Shown here piece by piece: positions 16,911 to 23,899 of a stretch of 51,427 nucleotides of DNA; within the stretch, counting starts at the first letter, position 1; every line of letters starts with the position of its first letter. Where the stretch lies: contig JAALKB010000006.1 of NCBI GenBank assembly GCA_011088265.1, forward strand, positions 1 to 51,427, in the 5' to 3' direction. The DNA comes from Gammaproteobacteria bacterium (GTDB lineage Bacteria; Pseudomonadota; Gammaproteobacteria; Arenicellales; Poriferihabitantaceae). The notes below the pieces were generated by a model, which was given only the letters and a program-made list of their open reading frames with translations, did not search any database and was not told the DNA's origin. Position numbers and translations under genes: made by a program.

Positions 16911-18992
16911 ATGACTAAAAGAGACAGCCGCTACGACATCCTTTTTGAACCTATGGACATCGGTCCTGTAACGGCGAAAAATCGTTTTTTCCAGGTTCCT
17001 CATTGCAATGGAGGTGGCTACCGGGATCCATCCTCAGTGGCCAAAATGCGGAATATAAAAGCGGAAGGAGGGTGGGCAGTTATTAATACGGAGCAGGCGG
17101 AAATTCATGCTACTTCTGAAATTACACCATTCATTGAACTGAGAATTTGGGACGATAACGACCTACCCATGTTGCGTCGTATTACTGATGCCATTCACGA
17201 ACATGATGCTCTGGCTGGAATTGAACTATGCTACAACGGGATGAACGGCCCTAATTTGCATTCAAGGGAAGTGCCTATGGGTCCCATGGCAGTGCCCATT
17301 GCCACATTTACCAATGATCCGATTCAGGCGAAAGCCATGAATAAACGTGACATAAAAAACCTAAGACACTGGCATAGAAATGCAGCAATTCGAGCCAAAC
17401 GCGCGGGCTTCGATCTCGTTTACGTCTATGGGGCGCACGGTTTTGGCGCTGTTCAACATTTTCTATCCCGACACACCAATCAAAGAACAGACGAATACGG
17501 AGGCAGCCTTGAAAATAGAGCAAGACTACTAAGGGAACTCATCGAAGACACAAAAGATGCCATTGGAGACAGCTGCGCAGTGCCGGTTCGTATTCTTATT
17601 GACGAAATGATGGGAGACAGGGGCATTACCAACAACGAAATGAGAGACGTGGTTTCGATGCTATCGGAATTACCTGACCTATGGGATTTTACTCATGGGA
17701 ACTGGGCTGATGATTCCGCTACCGCCAGATTCAAAGATGAGGCCGCACAGGAAGAATATGTTAAAGGGTTCAAGCAGCTAACGTCAAAGCCAGTGGTCGG
17801 AGTGGGTCGGTTTACTTCTCCTGACACCATGGCAAGACAAATAAAATCTGAAATTCTGGACTTCATAGGATGTGCCCGCCCTTCCATTGCAGATCCATTT
17901 CTACCAAATAAAATCGCCGAAGGTCGATATGAGGACATACGGGAATGCATTGGATGCAATATCTGTGTAACTGGAGACATGACAGGAGCACTGAGTCGTT
18001 GCACCCAAAATCCAACTTTTATGGAAGAGTGGCGAAAGGATTGGCACCCAGAAAAAATGCAAGCCAAGGGCCGTTCAGAAAACGTACTCATTATCGGCTC
18101 TGGACCCGCTGGATTGGAGGCTGCTCGAGCTTTGGGGTTAAGAGGATATGAGGTCCTGCTTGCTGAAGCTGGCACAGAACCTGGTGGCAGGGTCACCCGG
18201 GAAAGCAAACTCCCGGGATTGGCCAGCTGGAGCCGGGTCAGGGACTATCGACAGGGCCAAATTGAAAAAATGCCCAATGTTAACGTTTACTTCGAAAGCC
18301 AACTCACCGCCAGCCAGGTATTGGAGTTTGGCTTTGAAAATATCGCTATCGCAACCGGCGCACGGTGGCGTAATGACGGTATCGCCCGATATCACCTAAG
18401 CGCAATTTCTATCAATAAAGCCGCTTTTATCTACACTCCTGATGACATAATGAATGGCGAACTCCCGAATGGAAATATCCTCATCTATGATGATGATCAC
18501 TACTATATGGGCGGGGTTTTGGCAGAAACGCTCGTTAAAAATGGATGCAAGGTCACCCTTGTGACGCCCGCGACCAGAGTATCTGATTGGACAATCAATA
18601 CACTAGAGCAGCATTTCATTCAAAAAAAATTACTCCGCCTCGGGGTTAAAATTATCACAACCCACGCTCTTTTAGCTGTCGAAACCGATCACTCGACGCT
18701 CGAATGCGTATACACGGGCGATACTCACACACTCGAAACGGATGGGGTTTTGATGGTAACCTGTCGAATATCGAACAACAAACTTGGAAATGATCTCGCC
18801 TCCTTCGAGTCCAGTTGGGCTAAATCGGGCATCAAATCAGTCAAGGTAATTGGTGATGCCGAGGCACCTGCCCCCATCGCCTGGGCGACCTATGCCGGAC
18901 ACCGATATGCACGGGAGTTAGACGAGATAATTGATTTACATACCCCTCAATTTAAACGTGAACTAGTCGGACTGTCACAAAATTGGAATTGA
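16911..18992 (+). CDS. Trimethylamine/dimethylamine dehydrogenase-like flavoprotein
   Basis: An iron-sulfur flavoprotein of the old-yellow-enzyme/TMADH family, 693 residues. The N-terminal TIM barrel has DILFEPMDIGP and FQVPHC with Cys32, which aligns with Cys30 that carries 6-S-cysteinyl-FMN in TMADH. VYGAH (Tyr173, His176) matches the catalytic pair. The [4Fe-4S] ligands are Cys346, 349, 352 and 364. The C-terminal half has an ADP-binding fold starting VLIIGSGPAGLEAARAL. TMADH passes electrons to ETF; no ETF gene is in the window. The substrate cage differs: Tyr60 of TMADH is Gln62 here, and Trp355 falls in a segment without aromatic residues (VTGDMTGALSR). The enzyme is thus likely an oxidative demethylase or amine dehydrogenase of unknown specificity. 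Confidence 0.85.
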   Translation: MTKRDSRYDILFEPMDIGPVTAKNRFFQVPHCNGGGYRDPSSVAKMRNIKAEGGWAVINTEQAEIHATSEITPFIELRIWDDNDLPMLRRITDAIHEHDALAGIELCYNGMNGPNLHSREVPMGPMAVPIATFTNDPIQAKAMNKRDIKNLRHWHRNAAIRAKRAGFDLVYVYGAHGFGAVQHFLSRHTNQRTDEYGGSLENRARLLRELIEDTKDAIGDSCAVPVRILIDEMMGDRGITNNEMRDVVSMLSELPDLWDFTHGNWADDSATARFKDEAAQEEYVKGFKQLTSKPVVGVGRFTSPDTMARQIKSEILDFIGCARPSIADPFLPNKIAEGRYEDIRECIGCNICVTGDMTGALSRCTQNPTFMEEWRKDWHPEKMQAKGRSENVLIIGSGPAGLEAARALGLRGYEVLLAEAGTEPGGRVTRESKLPGLASWSRVRDYRQGQIEKMPNVNVYFESQLTASQVLEFGFENIAIATGARWRNDGIARYHLSAISINKAAFIYTPDDIMNGELPNGNILIYDDDHYYMGGVLAETLVKNGCKVTLVTPATRVSDWTINTLEQHFIQKKLLRLGVKIITTHALLAVETDHSTLECVYTGDTHTLETDGVLMVTCRISNNKLGNDLASFESSWAKSGIKSVKVIGDAEAPAPIAWATYAGHRYARELDEIIDLHTPQFKRELVGLSQNWN

Positions 18993-19069
18993 TTTGGAAC
19001 TGATGATGGGTAATTTTGTTTATTTTTACGAAAACACGTCGAATCTGGTTCGATTTTTGTATTTCTTCA

Positions 19070-19098
19070 TTCACACTTGCCTGCCTTTTTCATATAAT
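19070..19098 (+). promoter_or_regulatory. Sigma-70-type promoter
   Basis: TTCACA at 19070-19075 and a perfect TATAAT at 19093-19098 are separated by 17 bases, one mismatch from full consensus. The predicted start point is near 19105, leaving a leader of about 30 bases that contains AGGAG before the GTG at 19136. This is the clearest promoter found in the window. Confidence 0.75.
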
Positions 19099-19135
19099 AC
19101 GCGCCTTAAATTTCAGCAGCCAAGAGGAGAACTGT

Positions 19136-19939
19136 GTGGATCAAGCCGAACTAGAGCTTAAAATTGATGTGTGGAAAAAGCTTGCGTTAAGCAAGCAAAT
19201 GCTTATTCGAGCAGCAACCGACAGTTTGGGATTGGACCCTGAAGTCAATATGGACGAATTCAGGAAAAAACTTGAAGATGCCATAGACAAAGGAAACACC
19301 GCCGACGAAAACATAGAGAAAACCAAACAGGAAGCAGCAACGGCTATTGAAGAGATGGCACAAAAGGTTGCCAAAATGGAAAAGGCCTGTAAGGAATCCG
19401 ATTTAGCGAGGGAACAGGCTATTCAAGATAAGGTAGCAATGGAGCATACCGTCGCAGCAGCGAGGGAAGGAAATGCTAACGAACTCAAAAAAGCCACAGC
19501 CCAAATTGGCGAGAAGGAAAAAGCGCTAAAAACGATAAAACTGGCATTGGCTGACAGTCCGGAAAATGTCGTCAGGAAGCTAAAGGCTTTAAAAAAAGAG
19601 AAATTTGACGAGTCAACAGCCCGTAAACGAGCCGAAGAAGAAGCTCGCGTCTTGAAAAAGGAGAAACAAACTCTCGAGGCAGAAAAGAAACAGCAACAAA
19701 AACAACTAGACGACAGTGTTAAACTGGCGGAACAGCATCGAACATTACACAGTTTTAGCCAATCCCAATTTGAAGCGCTAAGTGAATTAACCGAAGATAG
19801 CTCCGCCCTCGATTCAGTTCCGCCATTAGACGAAGAGCTGGTACAAACCATCGCTCCATCGGAGAAGGAGGAAGAAAAGGCAGGGAAAACAAAAGCGGCG
19901 AAAAAGAAGAAGAAAAAGAAACAGGCAGCAAAAAAGTAG
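19136..19939 (+). CDS. Coiled-coil protein with lysine-rich tail, function unknown
   Basis: Not recognised. I chose GTG at 19136 because AAGAGGAG lies just upstream and a near-consensus promoter lies at 19070-19098; the frame runs further upstream but through the promoter. The 267 residues begin MDQAELELKIDVWKKLALSK, then a short globular-looking segment (SLGLDPEVNMDEFRKKL), then about 130 residues of highly charged heptad-like sequence rich in Lys, Glu and Ala, predicted to be a long coiled coil. An acidic linker (EDSSALDSVPPLDEE) precedes a basic tail containing KKKKKKK and QAAKK, reminiscent of histone-H1-like or nucleic-acid-binding tails. It has no signal peptide, so it is cytoplasmic. 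It may bind nucleic acid or act as a scaffold; both are guesses. Confidence 0.75.
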   Translation: MDQAELELKIDVWKKLALSKQMLIRAATDSLGLDPEVNMDEFRKKLEDAIDKGNTADENIEKTKQEAATAIEEMAQKVAKMEKACKESDLAREQAIQDKVAMEHTVAAAREGNANELKKATAQIGEKEKALKTIKLALADSPENVVRKLKALKKEKFDESTARKRAEEEARVLKKEKQTLEAEKKQQQKQLDDSVKLAEQHRTLHSFSQSQFEALSELTEDSSALDSVPPLDEELVQTIAPSEKEEEKAGKTKAAKKKKKKKQAAKK

Positions 19940-20438
19940 TAGCACTATGTTACGCAGGCCGATGAGCAGCCAGAAAAAATCATTGGGTTTTGGCAAGGCT
20001 CGGGCTTGTAACAAAAGAGTCTGGCTGGAATCAGAATCCGCTACCTAATCGATCATTATACCCAGTTAGGTGTAGAAGTTCAGGCCACTCTTATCTTTCT
20101 CCCCGCCCGGTTTGGATAATGGGAGTTAGTTTTTTTCCCCTGACAGTATTAGTATTTCCCCTGAGTTGAATAAGTTACTAAAAACCAGGTAATACTCCTG
20201 TTTTTATGACGTTCTCAGCCTAAGTATCAAAACCCTACAAGCAATCATCTCCCCAATCTCTCATACCTATATTCGGAGTAAAACTGACCTTCTCTTCGAA
20301 AGGAAAACCCCCATCCCACCACGGGACCTCCCAAATAAGAACGTCCAGGGAAAACACAGCTGGGAAAAGTATGCCCGAATCAATGAACGAATGAAGCGTG
20401 TGATCCCCATAGAATACAAGACCCATGGGGTTGATGGA

Positions 20439-20474
20439 TAACGAACAACCCCCGTTAGGTAGCGGAATTCGTTA
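20439..20474. repeat. Inverted repeat TAACGAA / TTCGTTA
   Basis: A seven-base perfect inverted repeat with 22 bases between the arms. An outer GGGTT / AACCC pair can extend the stem across a six-base bulge. It could be a structured RNA element or chance. Confidence 0.4.
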
Positions 20475-20524
20475 ACCCGGAGGTTGTTTATTTTTCCGTT
20501 CTGGATGTCTATTCATGGCAATGC

Positions 20525-20599
20525 TTTTTTATAGCTTTGTTTTTCGTAGCTCTGTCTTTCATAGTTCCGTCTTTAGTGACTTTGTCTTTCATGGGTTTG
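20525..20599. repeat. Five degenerate 15-base tandem repeats
   Basis: Five units of exactly 15 bases abut one another: 20525-20539, 20540-20554, 20555-20569, 20570-20584 and 20585-20599. The approximate consensus is TCTTTCATAGYTYTG; TTT at positions 3-5 and T12, G15 are nearly constant. Being a multiple of three, the unit translates as pentapeptide repeats in every frame, but no frame has a convincing start site or a length above about 40 codons. It lies downstream of malyl-CoA lyase on the minus strand. Confidence 0.8.
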
Positions 20600-20711
20600 C
20601 CGCCAATTGCTACTCTCGAACATGACTCTGACTAATAGCTATCTACTTCGCTGAGCTACCAACCTGGTAGAGACTTCGTAGCCCGATGTTGTCCTTCACC
20701 AATGGACGTTT

Positions 20712-21662
20712 TTACGACGGACTTCCACGCTTAATTGCCTGATCCATCGACACAATATGCTGAGCCATCCTAACTGAAGCAATGTCGATCATTTGACCAT
20801 CCAGCGAAACTGCCCCTCGCCCTTGCTGCGCTCCTTCCTTCATGGCAGAAATAATGCGGTAAGCACGATCAACCTCAATTGCCGGTGGTGTCATAATTTT
20901 GTTTGCTGGGGCTATTTGATTCGGATGAATAGCCCACTTACCCTCGAAACCCAAAATTGCAGCCCGTTGTAATTTTTCAACATAGGCTCGTTCATCCCTA
21001 TAGTTTCCAAACGCGGAGTCGATGGGGCGCAAACCATTCGCTCTAGCCGCGATAACAATTTTTTGCATAATATAGTGCCACTGGTCTCCCGGATATTCAG
21101 AACTATCCCCACCGATGGATGTCATTCTCGCTCGGCAACTCGCCGCAAAGTCCCCGGCACCAAAGTGCAGCGCCTCGAGTCGGTCACTACAGGCAGCAAT
21201 ACGCCCCAGGTTCTCTGCCCCGGCAGCGGTCTCAATCAATACTTCGATACCGATACTTTTTTCGAGATTAAGATGCATTTCCAGTTGATTCAGCAAATAG
21301 TCCAGCACCTTGACTTCAGTATCTTCATTTACTTTCGGTAGCAAAATGCAATCAATACTTTCTCCTGCATCTTCCACAATCTGAATTAGATCTTTGTACA
21401 TATGGGGAGTATTGACTGCATTAATTCGTACAACCATGCCCTTGTTTGTCGCTTTCCAGTCTTTTTCATTTAGCGCCTGAATTACGTTATCCCGAGCCTG
21501 CTGTTTGTCGTCCTCGGGAACTGAGTCCTCGCAATCCAACATGATCGTATCGGCCTCACTACGCAAAGCCTTGTCAAACATTCTCGGATTCATCCCTGGG
21601 ACAGACAACATGCTTCGCTGCAATCTGAAAGGTTTATTCATTTTGAGATCAATCATTGTCAT
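20712..21662 (-). CDS. mcl: Malyl-CoA lyase / CitE-family lyase
   Basis: An HpcH/HpaI-CitE superfamily TIM-barrel lyase that reversibly cleaves malyl-CoA to acetyl-CoA and glyoxylate. The protein of about 316 residues has RSMLSVPGMNPRMF at the N terminus, the metal-binding LDCEDSVPEDDK, VVRINAVNT, IEVLIETAAGAENL, and the C-terminal FEGKWAIHPNQI with GRGAVSLDGQMID. This matches the Methylorubrum serine-cycle Mcl closely in motif order and length (about 324). ATG at 21662 is used; ATGs at 21656 and 21641 are also possible and none has a clear Shine-Dalgarno. Its neighbours, formate-THF ligase and formate dehydrogenase, support a C1-assimilation role. Related activities such as methylmalyl- or citramalyl-CoA lyase cannot be excluded. 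Confidence 0.85.
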   Translation of the reverse strand: MTMIDLKMNKPFRLQRSMLSVPGMNPRMFDKALRSEADTIMLDCEDSVPEDDKQQARDNVIQALNEKDWKATNKGMVVRINAVNTPHMYKDLIQIVEDAGESIDCILLPKVNEDTEVKVLDYLLNQLEMHLNLEKSIGIEVLIETAAGAENLGRIAACSDRLEALHFGAGDFAASCRARMTSIGGDSSEYPGDQWHYIMQKIVIAARANGLRPIDSAFGNYRDERAYVEKLQRAAILGFEGKWAIHPNQIAPANKIMTPPAIEVDRAYRIISAMKEGAQQGRGAVSLDGQMIDIASVRMAQHIVSMDQAIKRGSPS

Positions 21663-22040
21663 AACTAAAAAAGGCAAATGGAAACCACAAAGCTGCTGAA
21701 GTATTTAACACAGATCGCTCATCGCTATCAGTCATTGTTGTTGGTCCCTCGCCGTTGGTCCTTCGTTATCGGCCAGGTCAATTTAAATCTTCCATACCAA
21801 CCCAATTACCGGCTCAAAAATGACTCTAAGAAAATGGAACCGGCAGGTTGATCTAGCCGTGAAGAACAGGATAGAAGCCTCAATCCCGCCTCTCATTAAT
21901 TAGCAAATTTCTGTCACTCCACCTCGATGATCCTGTCTCAATAGTCATTCGCCAGTATCGAAAAAGCCGACTGCGATTAGTCGGCTTTTTCTTAACAACG
22001 CATTGCCCAATAACACATTAGGCAGTCAATCAATGGACAA
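21663..22040. other. Intergenic region between fhs and mcl
   Basis: A stretch of 378 bases. It contains the strong terminator at 21961-21990 and, to its left, the presumed mcl promoter. A GTTGGTCCCTCGCC / GTTGGTCCTTCG partial direct repeat occurs at about 21740-21768. No gene was found. The terminator implies that mcl is transcribed separately from fhs. Confidence 0.55.
21961..21990 (-). terminator. Rho-independent terminator, usable on both strands
   Basis: AAAAAGCCGACT at 21961-21972, loop GCGATT, then the perfect complement AGTCGGCTTTTT at 21979-21990: a 12-base-pair stem with T-runs on both strands. It lies about 50 bases beyond the fhs stop codon and should end the formate operon transcript. 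Confidence 0.93.
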
Positions 22041-23708
22041 TTAAAACAGTCCTTCCACATCGCCCTCGTCGTTGATTCGAATACGGTTTGCAGCCGGTGT
22101 GCGTGGCAATCCAGGCATCGTCATGATATCACCGCAAACAACCACAATGAATCCTGCTCCAGCAGATAAACGAACTTCACGTACAGGTAAAGTGTGGCCT
22201 GTCGGTGCGCCCTTTTTATTGGGGTCTGTTGAAAAGCTGTATTGAGTTTTTGCGATAGAAACAGGCAGGTTGCCGAATCCGCCCTCCTGAAGGTCCCGAA
22301 TCTGATTGAGCGTCTTCTGATCTGCGCTAATGCCATCAGCACGATATAAACGGGTAGCAATAGTTTCAATTTTTTCCAAAATGGGCATCTCACTCGGATA
22401 AAGTGGGCTAAAATCGCTCACGCCGCTGTCCGCTACCTTTGCCACTTCTTCAGCGAGTTCCATTGTACCTTTACCGCCTTCTGCCCAATGGTTGGCATCA
22501 ATGGCTTTCACACCATAGTCCGCAGTAAGTTCACGCACCGCAGCGATTTCAGCTTCAGTATCTGCACTAAACTGGTTAATTGCAACCACCACGGGAACAC
22601 CATAGGATTTAACATTCTCGATGTGACGGCCCAGGTTAACACACCCGTCCTTAACTGCTTGCACGTTTTCGTTACCTAACTCATCTTTTGCAACACCACC
22701 ATGCATTTTTAGAGCACGAACAGTGGCAACGATAACAACAGCATCTGGCGCCAGACCAGCACTTCGACATTTGATATCAAAGAATTTTTCTGCACCAAGG
22801 TCTGCACCAAACCCTGCTTCGGTAACAACATAGTCAGCCATTTTCATTGCGGCACGAGTCGCGATGACTGAGTTACAACCATGGGCGATATTTGCAAATG
22901 GACCGCCATGGATAAAGGCGGGATTATGCTCCAATGTTTGTACCAGATTGGGTGCTAGCGCTTCTTTTAACAATACTGTCATCGGACCGGGTCCCATAAC
23001 AGCTTCTGCCCTAATGGGCTTACGATCACGGGTGTATCCAACCACTATTTTGCTTAGTCGCTCCTCCAGATCCTGTAAGTTTTTTGACAAACAAAAAATA
23101 GCCATGACCTCGGAAGCTACGGTGATATCGAAGCCGTCTTCACGAGGATAGCCATTTGAAATACCACCCAGGGAACTAGTGATCTGTCGTAGAGAACGGT
23201 CATTCATATCCACAACTCGCCTCCAGGCTACACGCCGGCTATCGAATCCAGCCTCATTGCCCCAATATATGTGATTGTCAATCAACGCTGATAAAAGATT
23301 GTGCGCTGCACTAATCGCATGGAAGTCACCAGTAAAGTGCAAATTGATATCTTCCATTGGAATGACCTGGGCATACCCACCACCTGCAGCCCCCCCTTTC
23401 ATTCCAAAACAAGGACCAAGCGACGGCTCCCGCAAACACACCATGGCATCTTTGCCAATTTTATTCAGACCGTCGGTCAATCCAACCGATGTTGTGGTTT
23501 TCCCTACTCCAGCTGGAGTAGGGGTTATTGCTGTCACCAAAATCAGCTTGGCATCCGGTTTATCTTTCAGTGACTCAATATAATCCAAACTGACTTTTGC
23601 TTTAGTATGACCAAAGGGTGCCAGTGCATCATGGGGAATACCAAGTCTATCGGCAATTTCGGAAATCGGCTTGATGTGCGCCTTTCGGGCAATTTCTATG
23701 TCACTCAT
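22041..23708 (-). CDS. fhs: Formate-tetrahydrofolate ligase
   Basis: Also called FtfL. It joins formate to tetrahydrofolate with ATP, giving 10-formyl-THF for one-carbon assimilation, serine synthesis and purines. The 555 residues match the family. The P-loop-like [14 protein letters not shown] sits near residue 65, with [21 protein letters not shown] (core: [10 protein letters not shown]), [28 protein letters not shown] and the C-terminal [15 protein letters not shown]. Many gammaproteobacteria lack this gene, so its place beside formate dehydrogenase and malyl-CoA lyase is informative. It lies 191 bases downstream of fdsA, with a T-rich gap that may contain its own promoter. Confidence 0.97.
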   Translation of the reverse strand: MSDIEIARKAHIKPISEIADRLGIPHDALAPFGHTKAKVSLDYIESLKDKPDAKLILVTAITPTPAGVGKTTTSVGLTDGLNKIGKDAMVCLREPSLGPCFGMKGGAAGGGYAQVIPMEDINLHFTGDFHAISAAHNLLSALIDNHIYWGNEAGFDSRRVAWRRVVDMNDRSLRQITSSLGGISNGYPREDGFDITVASEVMAIFCLSKNLQDLEERLSKIVVGYTRDRKPIRAEAVMGPGPMTVLLKEALAPNLVQTLEHNPAFIHGGPFANIAHGCNSVIATRAAMKMADYVVTEAGFGADLGAEKFFDIKCRSAGLAPDAVVIVATVRALKMHGGVAKDELGNENVQAVKDGCVNLGRHIENVKSYGVPVVVAINQFSADTEAEIAAVRELTADYGVKAIDANHWAEGGKGTMELAEEVAKVADSGVSDFSPLYPSEMPILEKIETIATRLYRADGISADQKTLNQIRDLQEGGFGNLPVSIAKTQYSFSTDPNKKGAPTGHTLPVREVRLSAGAGFIVVVCGDIMTMPGLPRTPAANRIRINDEGDVEGLF

Positions 23709-23899
23709 TATTTATCCAAATTAGATATTATTTTAATTATCAGGAAGAAGTGTCGTTCATGGGGAACCACTTTGACTCAAAGCTATCCACATTTCGACAG
23801 ATAAAATTGCAAATAGGATTTTATTGCATAAGATATATAAATAGCAGTATTTTTTTTCCAAATACTATTGTTTGCTTCTTCAGAAAGCCAAATTCTCCA

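Larger units (their letters stand above)
19940..20711. other. Gene-free region with repeats
   Basis: About 770 bases between the coiled-coil gene and malyl-CoA lyase, convergent. Short frames (for example 20235-20426 minus) have no recognisable motif. The region holds a five-copy 15-base tandem repeat, a TAACGAA / TTCGTTA inverted repeat and a short CTACCA / TGGTAG stem (20656-20670). No tRNA or known RNA family was recognised. Confidence 0.5.

Noticed and set aside
20235..20426. Minus-strand frame of 63 codons in the gap after the coiled-coil gene
   Set aside because: Trp- and Phe-rich but without a start signal or known family; not supported.
20050..20470. Integron attC-like GTTAGGT words
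   Set aside because: Two GTTAGGT words match the attC core GTTRRRY, but no paired RYYYAAC arm, cassette gene or integrase is present.
20656..20670. CTACCA / TGGTAG stem as terminator for mcl
   Set aside because: The stem is six base pairs with a three-base loop and no T-run on the minus strand.
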